Assembly (NCBI RefSeq): GCF_017916425.1
Contig: NZ_JAFMSX010000004.1
Location: forward strand, 186,001-250,000
Reading direction: 5' to 3'
DNA: 64,000 bases
Source: Nocardioides sp. SYSU D00065
GTDB lineage: Bacteria; Actinomycetota; Actinomycetes; Propionibacteriales; Nocardioidaceae
Shown here piece after piece: positions 45,601 through 56,067 of the stretch. The notes below the pieces were generated by a model, which saw nothing but the letters and a program-made list of their open reading frames with translations, did no database searches and was not told where the DNA came from. How positions within the stretch are numbered: the stretch's first letter is position 1; each line of letters opens with the position of its first letter. The translations under genes were made by a program, and so were the position numbers.

Positions 45601-46490
45601 CCTCGGGTGACCTCGGCATCCGCGACACCAGCACGACGACCCTGGCGATCTCGCCCGAGGCGCCTGCCCTTCGCCAAGCGGTCACGCTGACGGCCACCGT
45701 CGCCGGTGGCGACACCGACGGCACGGTGACCTTCTTCGACGGCACGACCGTGCTCGGCACGAGTCCGACCGTCGACGGCGTCGCCACCTTGACGGTGCCG
45801 GCCGGTCTCGGAGCGGGCGCCCACGCCCTCACGGCCGCCTTCGGGCGGTCCGCGGTGACCGAGGCGTCGGAGTCCGCCCCGGTCGCGTTCACCCTCGCCA
45901 AGGCGACGCCCACCACGGTCGTGACCCTGAGCAGCGCCTCGTCCGTCTTCGGCTCGCCGTCGGCCACGGCCGCCGTCGTCGTCGGGGGCGCCGTGGGTGG
46001 CGGCGACGTGGAGGTCACCGTCGGTACGACGACCGTCTCGCTGCCGCTCGACGGCGCCGGGCGTGCGTCGTACGCCCTGCCGGGCATGCTCCCCGCCGGC
46101 TCGTACGTCGTCTCGGCCCGCTACCTGGGCTCGGCCGACGCCGAGCCGTCCGCGGTGAGCTCGGCGGCGTACGCCGTCTCGCCGAAGGCGACGGCCACCC
46201 GGGTGAAGGCCGTGTCCAAGAAGCGCGGCAAGCAGGTCCGAGTCACCGTGACCGTCGCCGGCGCCGTGGCCGGCGTGCCGGCCACCGGCACGGTCCGGGT
46301 GACGTTGCGCGGCGCGGTCAAGGTGACCCGGACGGTGACCGTGCCGAGCTCGGGCAAGGTGGTGCTCTCGGTGCCGACGAAGAAGGCCAAGCAGCTCAAG
46401 GCCAGGAAGGTCGTCGTCCGGGCGACCTACCGAGCGACCGGCAGCTACGCCTCGAGCACGTCCCCCGCCAGGACGGTGCGCCTGAAGTAG
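42666..46490 (+). CDS. Large secreted alpha/beta hydrolase with C-terminal Ig-like repeats
   Basis: A 1274-residue exported protein. A Sec signal peptide (about 1-33, ending ASAE) precedes a ~120-residue beta-rich region. The hydrolase domain (about 155-470) has nucleophile S359 in GHSRGGEG, an aspartate in PYCDGDVS and a histidine in GANHNFYN, a full lipase/esterase-type triad. A middle region (about 500-830) is beta-sandwich-like. From about 980 come two or three Ig-like repeats (GTVTFFDGTTVLG is typical), ending in a lysine/arginine-rich tail ATRVKAVSKKRGKQ. GTG 42666 has AGGAG six bases upstream. It probably hydrolyses an ester or amide polymer outside the cell; substrate unknown. No sorting signal or membrane anchor is seen. 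Confidence 0.82.
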   Translation: MRLTLRRRAGVGLSAALLVAPLAALAAAPASAEPTETSASGDGWAVTRAPGGYLVTVDLDGPLPMKSDAPTVVVDGEPIGLATQSPDGRSLSTFTTDPAVLDATSAEAGWASQAPVGDGTPSRSVAVPEAGAAAVAPLEADPSAPGDFEWTESIYKFGDQAIPLSAIGGVRGELEGKVYLPTTGGARPTVILLHGRHTSCYTAVPGTPANPARWPCTAAPGPADAPYDTGRMSIPSYAGYDGTARALASRGYAVVSISANAVNSNDNELAADQGAQARGQLLLDTLTMLEKANAGEPVSYYDAFTDRDVSLARALTEGSASYALRAPGFVNGAPELDTITPETLVGRFDLSTIGMMGHSRGGEGVTSAATLNQALADPWAIESILPLAPVDFGRMTVPNVPMNVILPYCDGDVSNQQGQHMLDDSRYAYGDDVLRSGTWVMGANHNFYNTVWTPGEYAYSVSDDWSNSAARRTEPTCGTDPTVSATSIRMTPAEQYAQGTSYMTAWFRLTLGGEDRFLPMFDGTGAVPAALDGEDVRTTATAPSSSRATIATFEKASSLVRTFGTATANPCASMSGRTTPQDLAACSTTMASSQLPHWTPASNGGNVPATPVTRLVWTSATGAIRVSVPAGKRDATGFERLSVKMAADESVVTGTDLTLTVVDGQGETWSSLVSALNPYALVRMPTSASTAATSTLKKVVLHQVNVPVADLATAGLDTSDIREVQFTAAQGADAVATGGAYLSDLAFESSSVGTANNRTEPVVNVFAPSVDEGSAPGTVELAAYLDRPATVPVTGWVSLLGSTTSRAGATMEKVTFAPGETCQVVTAAVQGDKADSTTASTSVKASIINVSGAVQGKQAIVFTRIREDDGLLPSGNPPTTPTALPPFGTPGSVCAELDSVLDGGTVTVPATTAPDTTASVSSAGFRAGEAVTFTAPGLASVTSLADGAGTATADLAVPAATPRGALTVTATAAATGRVASGDLGIRDTSTTTLAISPEAPALRQAVTLTATVAGGDTDGTVTFFDGTTVLGTSPTVDGVATLTVPAGLGAGAHALTAAFGRSAVTEASESAPVAFTLAKATPTTVVTLSSASSVFGSPSATAAVVVGGAVGGGDVEVTVGTTTVSLPLDGAGRASYALPGMLPAGSYVVSARYLGSADAEPSAVSSAAYAVSPKATATRVKAVSKKRGKQVRVTVTVAGAVAGVPATGTVRVTLRGAVKVTRTVTVPSSGKVVLSVPTKKAKQLKARKVVVRATYRATGSYASSTSPARTVRLK

Positions 46491-46506
46491 CAGCAGGCGG
46501 GCAGAC

Positions 46507-46546
46507 CCACAGCGGGCAGGAGGCGTCGGCCTCCTGCCCGCTGTGG
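46507..46546. terminator. Strong hairpin between convergent genes
   Basis: Two perfectly complementary 18-base arms (46507-46524 and 46529-46546) close on a 4-base loop GTCG. It lies 16 bp after the hydrolase stop and 14 bp after the isochorismatase-family gene, so it can end transcripts from both directions. Confidence 0.85.
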
Positions 46547-46560
46547 CGTCGGCGGGTCGG

Positions 46561-47196
46561 TCAGCCGCCGAAGGCGGCGCGGCCCTGCGTGGCGGACGTA
46601 CCGAGGTCGCTCTTGGGCAGAGCCCTACCGGCGGTGACGGCCGCAACCCATGCGTCAGTGGGTGCGACGGCCGCGAAGTTGGAGTGCAGGAGCACCAGGA
46701 GCGTCTCGTGCAGCTGGTCCGCGGAAACCTTGCCGGCCTCGTTCGCCAGGTGGATGGCGCCCGTCGCGTCAGACAGGATCTCGGCGGCCAGCCCGAGCTC
46801 CTCGGCACCCACGGCCGTGGCGATGTCGCAGTTGTTCGTCATGTACCCGACGATCGTGATGGTGTCGACGCCCTGCTCGGTCAACCACTCGGCAACATCG
46901 GTGCCGGCGAAGACGCTGCCCTTGGACTTCGTGACGCGCTTCCAGGCGGGGCTCAGGCGCTGCTCGACCTGGGGGTGCAGGGACCAGCTCTCGCTGTCCA
47001 GCGCGAAGACCGGCGCCCCCTGCGGCAGCTCGTGCTGCACGACCACGACGGGCAGGTCCTGCTGCTGGGCGACCTCGAGTGCGGCAACGATGTTGGCGAG
47101 CGACGTGTCGCGTGACGGGGCCTGGATCTGGAGGATCCCGTTGAAGTACTCCTGCTGGACGTCGACGACGATGAGTGCTCGGCGTGGGGCGGTCAT
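46561..47196 (-). CDS. Isochorismatase-family cysteine hydrolase
   Basis: A 211-residue protein of the isochorismatase/nicotinamidase fold. The triad is visible: D in VVDVQQEY (about residue 12), a lysine in RVTKSKGSVF (about 93-97) and C in GYMTNNCDIA (about 124). AAGGAG lies six bases before ATG 47196. Members hydrolyse amides or vinyl ethers such as nicotinamide, N-carbamoyl compounds or isochorismate; the substrate is not predictable here. It is divergent from a GlxA-type regulator 106 bp away, which may control it. Confidence 0.83.
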   Translation of the reverse strand: MTAPRRALIVVDVQQEYFNGILQIQAPSRDTSLANIVAALEVAQQQDLPVVVVQHELPQGAPVFALDSESWSLHPQVEQRLSPAWKRVTKSKGSVFAGTDVAEWLTEQGVDTITIVGYMTNNCDIATAVGAEELGLAAEILSDATGAIHLANEAGKVSADQLHETLLVLLHSNFAAVAPTDAWVAAVTAGRALPKSDLGTSATQGRAAFGG

Positions 47197-47302
47197 TCGG
47201 TGCTCCTTGGTGCCTGACGGATGAGTGCGCACTCCACGATGGCTCAGCGGCCGCGGTAGCGTGAGTGGCATGCACGACGACATTCGATGAGATCGGGCCA
47301 GG

Positions 47303-48256
47303 ATGCGGATCGCTGTCTACGCCTTCGACGGCATCACCATGTTCCACCTCGCCGCGCCGCTGCTGGTCTTCGGCGAGGTGGGTCGCCAGGGCCTCGCCGA
47401 GGGGTGGGACCCGGTCGTGTGGACCCGGGACGGCCGTGGCATCCGGACCGTCGAAGGTCCCCGGGTGGAGAATGTGAAGGGGCCTGCGGCGGTCGATGAG
47501 GCCGACCTGGTGGTGCTGCCGTCCTGGCCGACCGATCTACCTGCCGCTGACGCGGCTCTGGCCGGCAGGATCCGTGCCGCGCAGGCCCGAGGCAGCCGCG
47601 TAGCAGGCTTGTGCCTGGGCGCCTTCCCCGTGGTGGACAGCGGCGTGCTCGACGGCCGCGAGGTCGTCACCCACTGGGGCGCCGCCGAGGAGCTCGCACG
47701 ACGCCGCCCCCAGGTCCGGGTCGACCCAGCAGCGCTGTACCTCGACCACGGCGACGTCCTCACCTCAGCGGGCACCGCCTCCGCGATCGACGCCTGCTTG
47801 CACATCGTTCGCTCGCAGCTGGGATCTGCCGCCGCCGCAACCGTCGCCCGCAACCTCGTCGTGGCTCCACACCGCGAAGGCGACCAAGCGCAGTACGTCG
47901 ACCGCCCGATGCCCCTGCCCGGCGGCGTCGGGCACCTGGGGCCGACCATCGACTGGGCGCTGGCCCACCTCGATCGACAACTCACGGTCGACGACCTCGC
48001 ACACCACGCTCGGATGAGCAGGCGTCACTTCACCCGCCGTTTCGCCGAGGTCACAGGGACCACCCCGGCGCGTTGGGTGATGGGCCGGCGCCTGGACGAG
48101 GCGCGACGCCTCCTCGAGACGACGACCTGGCCGGTAGCCCGCATCGCCACGGCCTGCGGGTTCACGAGCGTGGTGACGTTCCGGCAGAACTTCGTCGCGA
48201 CCTACGCCACGACCCCCACCTCCTACCGCCAGCGCTTCTCGCTTCCTTCGACGTGA
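47303..48256 (+). CDS. GlxA-family AraC-type transcriptional regulator with DJ-1/PfpI domain
   Basis: A 317-residue regulator. Residues about 1-165 are a DJ-1/PfpI (class I glutamine amidotransferase-like) domain with GLCLGAF around the elbow cysteine (about 102-108). Residues about 215-315 hold two helix-turn-helix motifs of AraC type (LTVDDLAHHARMSRRHFTRRF and PVARIATACGFTSVVTFRQNF). It is divergent from the isochorismatase-like gene, the likely target. GlxA-type proteins often respond to small amides, nicotinamide-like or amino-acid-derived molecules. Confidence 0.85.
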   Translation: MRIAVYAFDGITMFHLAAPLLVFGEVGRQGLAEGWDPVVWTRDGRGIRTVEGPRVENVKGPAAVDEADLVVLPSWPTDLPAADAALAGRIRAAQARGSRVAGLCLGAFPVVDSGVLDGREVVTHWGAAEELARRRPQVRVDPAALYLDHGDVLTSAGTASAIDACLHIVRSQLGSAAAATVARNLVVAPHREGDQAQYVDRPMPLPGGVGHLGPTIDWALAHLDRQLTVDDLAHHARMSRRHFTRRFAEVTGTTPARWVMGRRLDEARRLLETTTWPVARIATACGFTSVVTFRQNFVATYATTPTSYRQRFSLPST

Positions 48257-48325
48257 CACCAGGCCTGCCGGTGCGGCGGCGCCCTCTGATCGGGCGGGTG
48301 AGGTCCGCACCCATGCGCGCGAGTC

Positions 48326-49465
48326 CTACTCTCCGGGGGTCCGCACGGCCGGCTCCACCGCCAGGCGATAGCCGCGCTTCACGACCGTCACGACCGCCTT
48401 GGTGCCGATGGCCGCCCGGAGCCGGGCCACCGCCATCTCGACGGCGTGCTCGGACCCCGCCTGCCCGCTCGGCAGCGCCGCCAGCAGGGCGCGCCGCGAG
48501 ACGACGAACCCGGGGTTCACCAGCAGGGCGTTGAGCACGGCGAGCGGCGCGGCGGAGAGCTCGACCGGCACACCGTCGAGCAGCAGCGAGTCGGTGTGGA
48601 CGATGAGCGTCCGGCCGTCGGCGAGGCGTACGTCGACTCCGTCGCGGCGGGTGGGCAGCTCGACCTCGAGCTGCTTGACCATCCCGGCCAGGCGCGAGCG
48701 GTCGGGGAAGATCGTGGGCACGCCCCACATCTCGAAGGCCGCCGCGGTCACCGGGCCGACGCACGAGGCGACGACGTCGGACTGGAAGGCCGAGATGGTG
48801 TCGTCGCGCCGGCCGACCGAGTAGGCGGCCTCCATCAGCGCCGCGACGGCCGGCGCGGAGGTGAAGGTGACGGCGTCCAGCCGGCGGTCGGCGATGAGGT
48901 CGATCATGGCGAACATCGGCTCCGGGTCGTCGGCCGAGGCGACACGGTAGATCGGCACGGTCACCACCGACGCGCCCAGGCGGCGCAGCGCGTGCGCGGC
49001 CATCGACAGCGACTGGCCGTGCTCCTGCACGACGATGCGCTTGCCGGTGAGGTCGCGGCCCCGCAGGTGGGCCAGCACGTCCTCGAAGCACTCGGACTCC
49101 GGCGCCCACAGCTCGCGCAACCCGTGGCGCCGCAGCACGCCGACGCTCTTCGGACCGCGGGCGAGGATCTCGGCCCGGCCGAGCGAGGCCACCAGCTCGT
49201 CGTACATCCCGGCGTCGGTGGCCGCCTCCAGCCAGGTGCGCATGCCGATCCCGGTGGTGGCCAGGAACAGGTCCACCGGACCCGCCATGACCTCCCTGGT
49301 GGCGGCCAGCAACTCGTCGAGGTCGACGTGGTTGGGCTCGAGGGACAACGCGGCCGCCCACTCCACCTCCGCGCCCCGGCGCCTCAGCAGGGCCACCTGC
49401 TCGTCGGCCTTCCGGGCGGCGGTGACCCCGATCCGGAACCCCGCGAGCGGTCGGGCCGCGCTCAC
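48326..49465 (-). CDS. Uroporphyrinogen-III synthase-like protein with winged-helix DNA-binding tail
   Basis: A 379-residue fusion. Residues about 1-255 form the two-lobed HemD fold (FRIGVTAARKADEQ, PLYRV-like pieces and the TSAPAV loop). Residues about 275-370 are an OmpR/PhoB-type winged helix (LLLDGVPVELSAAPLAVLNALLVNPGFVVSRRAL). HemD makes the tetrapyrrole core of siroheme, which NirB needs; the DNA-binding tail suggests a regulator of nitrate/nitrite genes. GTG 49465 overlaps the nirD stop (GTGA), so it is the last gene of the nitrite reductase unit. Confidence 0.86.
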   Translation of the reverse strand: MSAARPLAGFRIGVTAARKADEQVALLRRRGAEVEWAAALSLEPNHVDLDELLAATREVMAGPVDLFLATTGIGMRTWLEAATDAGMYDELVASLGRAEILARGPKSVGVLRRHGLRELWAPESECFEDVLAHLRGRDLTGKRIVVQEHGQSLSMAAHALRRLGASVVTVPIYRVASADDPEPMFAMIDLIADRRLDAVTFTSAPAVAALMEAAYSVGRRDDTISAFQSDVVASCVGPVTAAAFEMWGVPTIFPDRSRLAGMVKQLEVELPTRRDGVDVRLADGRTLIVHTDSLLLDGVPVELSAAPLAVLNALLVNPGFVVSRRALLAALPSGQAGSEHAVEMAVARLRAAIGTKAVVTVVKRGYRLAVEPAVRTPGE

Positions 49466-49854
49466 GCGCCCTCCCGTGCCGCGTCGGCCAGCACGGGGCC
49501 GACCAGCACGGGGCCGACCAGCACCGTGCCGTCGACCACCGAGACGGCGTACGCCGGCACGCCCACCGACTCATCGTCGAGGCACCGGCCGGTGCGCAGG
49601 TCGAAGGCCTGCTTGTACATCGGCGAGCTCACCACCGGGACGTCGCCGCGGCTGCCGACGATGCCGCGCGCGAGCACCGACGCCCCGCTGAACGGGTCGA
49701 TGTTGCCGAGGGCGAGCACCTCTCCGTCGTAGGTCCGGAAGACCGCGACCGGCTCCCCGCCGACCAGCACCGCGACGCCGCCCTCGAGCGGGATGGCGTC
49801 GACCCGGCACACCGGGGTCGCGGTCGGCTGCTCGGCGTCCACGGAGGTCCTCAT
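49462..49854 (-). CDS. nirD: NirD, nitrite reductase small subunit
   Basis: A 130-residue Rieske-like fold protein without the cysteine/histidine cluster ligands, which is normal for NirD. SPMYKQAFDLRTGRCLDD (about 83-100) is the family signature. ATG 49854 overlaps the nirB stop (ATGA). It pairs with NirB to make assimilatory NAD(P)H-nitrite reductase, which reduces nitrite to ammonia in the cytoplasm. A short internal repeat VLVGPVLVGPVL near the C-terminus is low-complexity and differs from most homologues. Confidence 0.88.
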   Translation of the reverse strand: MRTSVDAEQPTATPVCRVDAIPLEGGVAVLVGGEPVAVFRTYDGEVLALGNIDPFSGASVLARGIVGSRGDVPVVSSPMYKQAFDLRTGRCLDDESVGVPAYAVSVVDGTVLVGPVLVGPVLADAAREGA

Positions 49855-52436
49855 GCCGGCGCTCCGACCGGGATCCGCGCGGGCAGGACCGGCTGGATCT
49901 GGTCGCGCTCGGTCGTGAAGGCGATCGACGGGTCGGGGGTGTCCGGCGCGTTGACGAACGAGACGAAGCGCTCCAGCTTGGCCGGGTCCTCCAGTGTCGC
50001 TCGCCACTCGTCCTCGTAGCCGCCCACGTGCCGCGCCATCTCGGCCTCGAGCTCGGCGCCCAGGCCGAGCGAGTCGTCGACCACGACCGAGCGCACCCGG
50101 TCGAGCCCGCCGTCGAGGTGCTCGATCCAGGTGGAGGTGCGCTGGAGCCGGTCGGCGGTGCGGACGTAGTACATGAGGAAGCGGTCGAGGTACGACACCA
50201 GCGTGGGGGTGTCGAGGTCACCGGCGAGCAGCCGCGCGTGGGCCGGCGTGGCGCCGCCGTTGCCGCCGACGTAGAGGTTCCAGCCCTTCTCCGTCGCGAT
50301 GACGCCGAAGTCCTTGCCGCGGGCCTCGGCGCACTCGCGGGCGCAGCCGCTGACGCCGCCCTTGAGCTTGTGGGGGCTGCGCAGGCCGCGGTAGCGCAGC
50401 TCCAGCGCGATCGCGAGGCCGACCGAGTCCTGCACCCCGAAGCGGCACCACGTCGACCCGACGCACGACTTCACCGTGCGCAGCGACTTGCCGTAGGCGT
50501 GGCCGGACTCGAAGCCGGCGTCGACCAGCCGCCGCCAGATCGCGGGCAGCTGCTCCATCCGGGCGCCGAAGAGGTCGATCCGCTGACCGCCGGTGATCTT
50601 CGTGTAGAGCCCGTGGTCGCGGGCGACCTCGCCGATGACGATGAGCTTCTCGGGCGTGATCTCGCCGCCGGGGATGCGCGGCACCACCGAGTAGGTGCCG
50701 TTGCGCTGGATGTTGGCGAGGTAGGCGTCGTTGGTGTCCTGCAGGCCGGCCGTCGCCGGCTCCAGGATGTGCGTGCTGGTCTGGCTGGCCAGGATGCTCG
50801 CGATCGCCGGCTTGCAGACGTCGCAGCCGCGACCGGTGCCGTGCGCCTCGACGATGTCGTCGAAGCGCCGGTAGCCGTGCACCGCCACCACGTCGAAGAG
50901 CTCCTGCCGGGTGAGCCGGAAGTGCTCGCACAGCCCCTTCTCCACGACCTTGCCGACACTCGCGAAGTGGTCCTCGATGATGCTCTTCACCGTCGGCACG
51001 CACGACCCGCAGGTGCTGCCCGCGCGGGTGCACTGCTTGACCGCCGCGACGTCCTCGCAGCCCTGCTCTGCCACCGCGTGGAGGATGTCGCCCTTCGACA
51101 CGTCGTTGCACGAGCAGACCTGGGCCTCGTCCGGCATGCCGAGCCGGACCCCGCCGCCGACCGGCAGGATCAGCTGCTCGGGGTTGTCGGGCAGCGCGAT
51201 CCCGCTGCTCACCATCGGCCGGAGGACGCCGTACGCCGACGCGTCGCCGACCAGGATCCCCCCGAGCAGCCGGGTGCCGTCCTCGCTGACCACGAGCTTC
51301 TTGTAGACGCCGGCCACCGCGTCGGCGTACGTCAGCTCGAGCGCGCCGTCGGTCGTGGCGAACGCGTCGCCGAAGCTCGCGACGTCGACACCGAGGAGCT
51401 TCAGCTTGGTGGACATGTCGGCGCCGGTGAAGGTGCCGGGGCCGTCGAGGAGGGCGTCGACGACGACCTCGGCCATGGCGTAGCCGGGGGCGACCAGGCC
51501 GTACATCCTGCCACCGGGCGCGGCGCACTCGCCGACCGCGAAGATCGCGGGATCGGCCGTGCGGCACTGCGCGTCGACGAGGATCCCGCCACGCTCGGCG
51601 ACCCGGAGGTCGCACTCGCGGGCCAGCGCGTCGCGCGGCCGGATGCCGGCGGAGAACACGACGACCTGCGCGTCGACGACCTCGGTGGGCGCGCCCGCCT
51701 CGGTCCCCGCCTGCCGCATCCGGAGCCCGGTGACGGACTCCGCGCCCTCGATCTCCTCGGTCACCACGCCGGTGTGCACGGTGACGCCGAGCCTCTCGAC
51801 GTGCCGGACCAGCGTCGAGCCGGCCGCACCGTCGAGCTGGACGGGCATCAGGCGAGGGGCCATCTCGACGACGTGGGTCTCCAGGCCGAGCTGCACGAGC
51901 GCGTTGGCGGCCTCCAGACCGAGCAGGCCGCCACCGATCACGACCCCGCTCGTCGCGGCCACGCCGGCGGCCCGGATCGCCTCGAGGTCCTCGATGGTGC
52001 GGTAGACGAAGCAGCCGTCCTTGCCGCGGCCCTCGACCGGCGGGACGAACGGCGCCGCGCCTGTCGCGAGGACCAGGACGTCGTAGTCGTGGACGGTGAC
52101 GGCACCCGGGTTCGCGAGGAGGTCACCGACGGCCGACGGCGGCGAGACCACGGTCACCGTGCGTGCCACGCGGTCGATCTCGGTCACCACGCTGTCCAGC
52201 ACCAGGCGCACCCGCGGATCGTCGTACTCGCCGCCCGGCAGCAGCGACAGCGCCTCGGCCCCCTGGCCGAACCAGCTGGTCAGCGCGACCCGGTCGTACG
52301 CCGCGCGCGGCTCCTCGCCGAAGATCACGACGTCGTGGGTCTCGGTGAGGCCGCGCTCGATCGCCGCCTGGGCGAACCGGTGCCCCACCATGCCGTGCCC
52401 GACGACGACGATCCGCTTGCGTGCGGCCGTGCTCAT
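49851..52436 (-). CDS. nirB: NirB, NAD(P)H-nitrite reductase large subunit
   Basis: An 861-residue flavo-iron-sulfur-siroheme enzyme. The N-terminal FAD/NAD(P) module has VVVGHGMVGHR (about 10-20) and VIGGGLLGLEAA; a BFD-type [2Fe-2S] segment (VCSCND and CTRAGSTCGSC) follows near 440-480; two ferredoxin-like halves follow, and CVGSTWC with CARECAEARG (about 655 and 700) bind the [4Fe-4S]-siroheme centre. I chose ATG 52436; an ATG at 52472 would add a low-complexity MGKGKGKGMGKD leader. It reduces nitrite to ammonium using electrons from NAD(P)H. It is preceded by a 160-bp gap, so may have its own promoter. Confidence 0.93.
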   Translation of the reverse strand: MSTAARKRIVVVGHGMVGHRFAQAAIERGLTETHDVVIFGEEPRAAYDRVALTSWFGQGAEALSLLPGGEYDDPRVRLVLDSVVTEIDRVARTVTVVSPPSAVGDLLANPGAVTVHDYDVLVLATGAAPFVPPVEGRGKDGCFVYRTIEDLEAIRAAGVAATSGVVIGGGLLGLEAANALVQLGLETHVVEMAPRLMPVQLDGAAGSTLVRHVERLGVTVHTGVVTEEIEGAESVTGLRMRQAGTEAGAPTEVVDAQVVVFSAGIRPRDALARECDLRVAERGGILVDAQCRTADPAIFAVGECAAPGGRMYGLVAPGYAMAEVVVDALLDGPGTFTGADMSTKLKLLGVDVASFGDAFATTDGALELTYADAVAGVYKKLVVSEDGTRLLGGILVGDASAYGVLRPMVSSGIALPDNPEQLILPVGGGVRLGMPDEAQVCSCNDVSKGDILHAVAEQGCEDVAAVKQCTRAGSTCGSCVPTVKSIIEDHFASVGKVVEKGLCEHFRLTRQELFDVVAVHGYRRFDDIVEAHGTGRGCDVCKPAIASILASQTSTHILEPATAGLQDTNDAYLANIQRNGTYSVVPRIPGGEITPEKLIVIGEVARDHGLYTKITGGQRIDLFGARMEQLPAIWRRLVDAGFESGHAYGKSLRTVKSCVGSTWCRFGVQDSVGLAIALELRYRGLRSPHKLKGGVSGCARECAEARGKDFGVIATEKGWNLYVGGNGGATPAHARLLAGDLDTPTLVSYLDRFLMYYVRTADRLQRTSTWIEHLDGGLDRVRSVVVDDSLGLGAELEAEMARHVGGYEDEWRATLEDPAKLERFVSFVNAPDTPDPSIAFTTERDQIQPVLPARIPVGAPA

Positions 52437-52547
52437 GTCCTTGCCCATGCCCTTGCCCTTGCCCTTGCCCATGTCGAGGACGGTAGGAAGTCGATGTTGT
52501 CGGCGGCCTCGCCCAATGTTTCGGGGAGGAAAACTGGCCGGCACGGC

Positions 52548-52568
52548 CTCACGGACGCCTCCCGTGAG
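52548..52568 (-). terminator. Weak hairpin between the flavoprotein gene and nirB
   Basis: CTCACGG (52548-52554) pairs with CCGTGAG (52562-52568) across a 7-base loop, 28 bp past the flavoprotein stop. Short stem and no T-run: a possible partial terminator splitting nas and nir transcripts. Confidence 0.35.
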
Positions 52569-52595
52569 TCCGGGGGTGTCGGTCAGCGGCCCGGG

Positions 52596-53994
52596 TCAGG
52601 TCGCAGCGGACAGGGTGCCCACGAGCCGGCGTACGACGTCCGCGCAGCCCCCGCAGCCGGTGGTCGCGCGAGTGACGTCGGCGCACTCCCCCATCGAGCT
52701 GCACGCCCGGATCTCGCCGGCAGTGACGCCTGCGCAGGCGCAGACCTCGGCGTCGTCGGGCAGGGGCGCGGGAGCGTCGGCGGGTTCGGGGAGCAGGAGC
52801 CGGCCCGGCTCGTCCGGACCGAGCAGGGTGCCGCGATCGTAGAGCTGGGTGATCAGCCCGACGCGGGACAGGTTTCCGACGAGCGCCGCCGCCACCACCC
52901 GGCCGCCGTGCAGGACGAGGCGGCGGTGCGAGCCGGCGATCGGGTTGGTCACCTCGACGACGTCGCCGTCCGCGCCCTCGGCGTCGCCCAGGACGGCGAC
53001 GTCGAGTCCCGTGGCGCGCAGCCGCGCGACGCTGCGCCGGCCGTCGTACTCCGCGTCCTCGCCGCGCAGCACCCGGGCGAGCACCTCGGCCTGCTCCCAG
53101 GCGGGTGCCACGAACCCGGTCGTACGACGGCGGTGCTCGGCGCAGTCGCCGATGGCGTGGATGCGGTCGTCGGTGACGCTCGCGAGCGTGCGGTCGACCA
53201 CGACGCCGCGACCGACCATCAGGCCGGCGCGGCGGGCCAGCGCGGTCGACGGACGGCCTCCGGCGGTCAGCACGACGAGGTCGGTCGACAGCACCGCACC
53301 GTTGTCGAGGTGGAGCCCGGCGTCCGTCAGCCGGACGGCGCGCGCGCCGGTGTAGACAGCGGTCCCGAGCCGGCGCAGGTCGCGGGCGAGGACGGCGCCC
53401 GCGCGCGGTCCCAGCTGGCGGGCCAGGAGGTGGTCGGCGCCCTCGACGACCTCGGTCGACACCCCGCGCACGGACAGCGCGCGGGCGACCTGGAGGCCGA
53501 GCAGGCCACCGCCCACGACGACGGCTCTCGGTGCGTTTCCGGCGGACAACCCGTGCTCGACCAGCGGACCCAGCGCCGCGTCGAGCCGGTGGCAGTCGCC
53601 GAGGCTCCGGAAGGGGTGGACCCGCGGGTCGAGCGTGCCGTCGCGACGGACCAGGCCGCGCACCGGCGGGAGGCTGGGGATCGAACCGCAGGCCAGCACG
53701 AGCCGGTCGAAGGCGATCCGCTCCCCGTCGACGAGGACGACCTCCGAGGCCGTCCGGTCGATCTCGAGCACCCGCGCCCCGAGGCGGAGTTCGAAGCCCT
53801 GCGCCGCGAACCAGGCGGGCGAGCGGAGGGTCAGCGCGTCCGCGGGGTGCGTCCCCTCGAGCACGGCCGAGAGCAGGATCCGGTTGTACGGCGCGTGGTG
53901 CTCGTCGGCGAGCACGGTCAGTCGGACGTCGGCGCCGACCAGCGACTCGGCCAGCCGGGCGGCCGCCATGCCACCGCCGACCACGACGACGCGC

Positions 53995-54002
<8 letters not shown>
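52596..54002 (-). CDS. Nitrate reductase electron-transfer flavoprotein (NasB/NasC-like)
   Basis: A 468-residue protein. It has the N-terminal half of NirB: VVVGGGMAAARLAESL (about 5-20) for FAD, VVVGGGLLGLQVARAL (about 163-178) for NAD(P)H, and IHAIGDCAEH. The C-terminus (about 410-465) is a BFD-type [2Fe-2S] domain with CACAGVTAGE and CGGCADVV. It lacks the siroheme domain. In assimilatory systems such a protein passes electrons from NAD(P)H to the molybdenum subunit NasA, encoded immediately upstream with overlap (GTGCCTGA). Start GTG 54002. Confidence 0.85.

Positions 54003-56066
<2,064 letters not shown>

Positions 56067-56067
<1 letters not shown>

Noticed and set aside
42933..46808. 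1291-codon minus-strand frame opposite the secreted hydrolase
   Set aside because: Low-complexity translation without motifs, opposite a gene with signal peptide and full catalytic triad.
52437..52595. GAAAC near 52519 as a second GlnR site before nirB
   Set aside because: No GTnAC partner occurs 11 bp upstream on the same strand.
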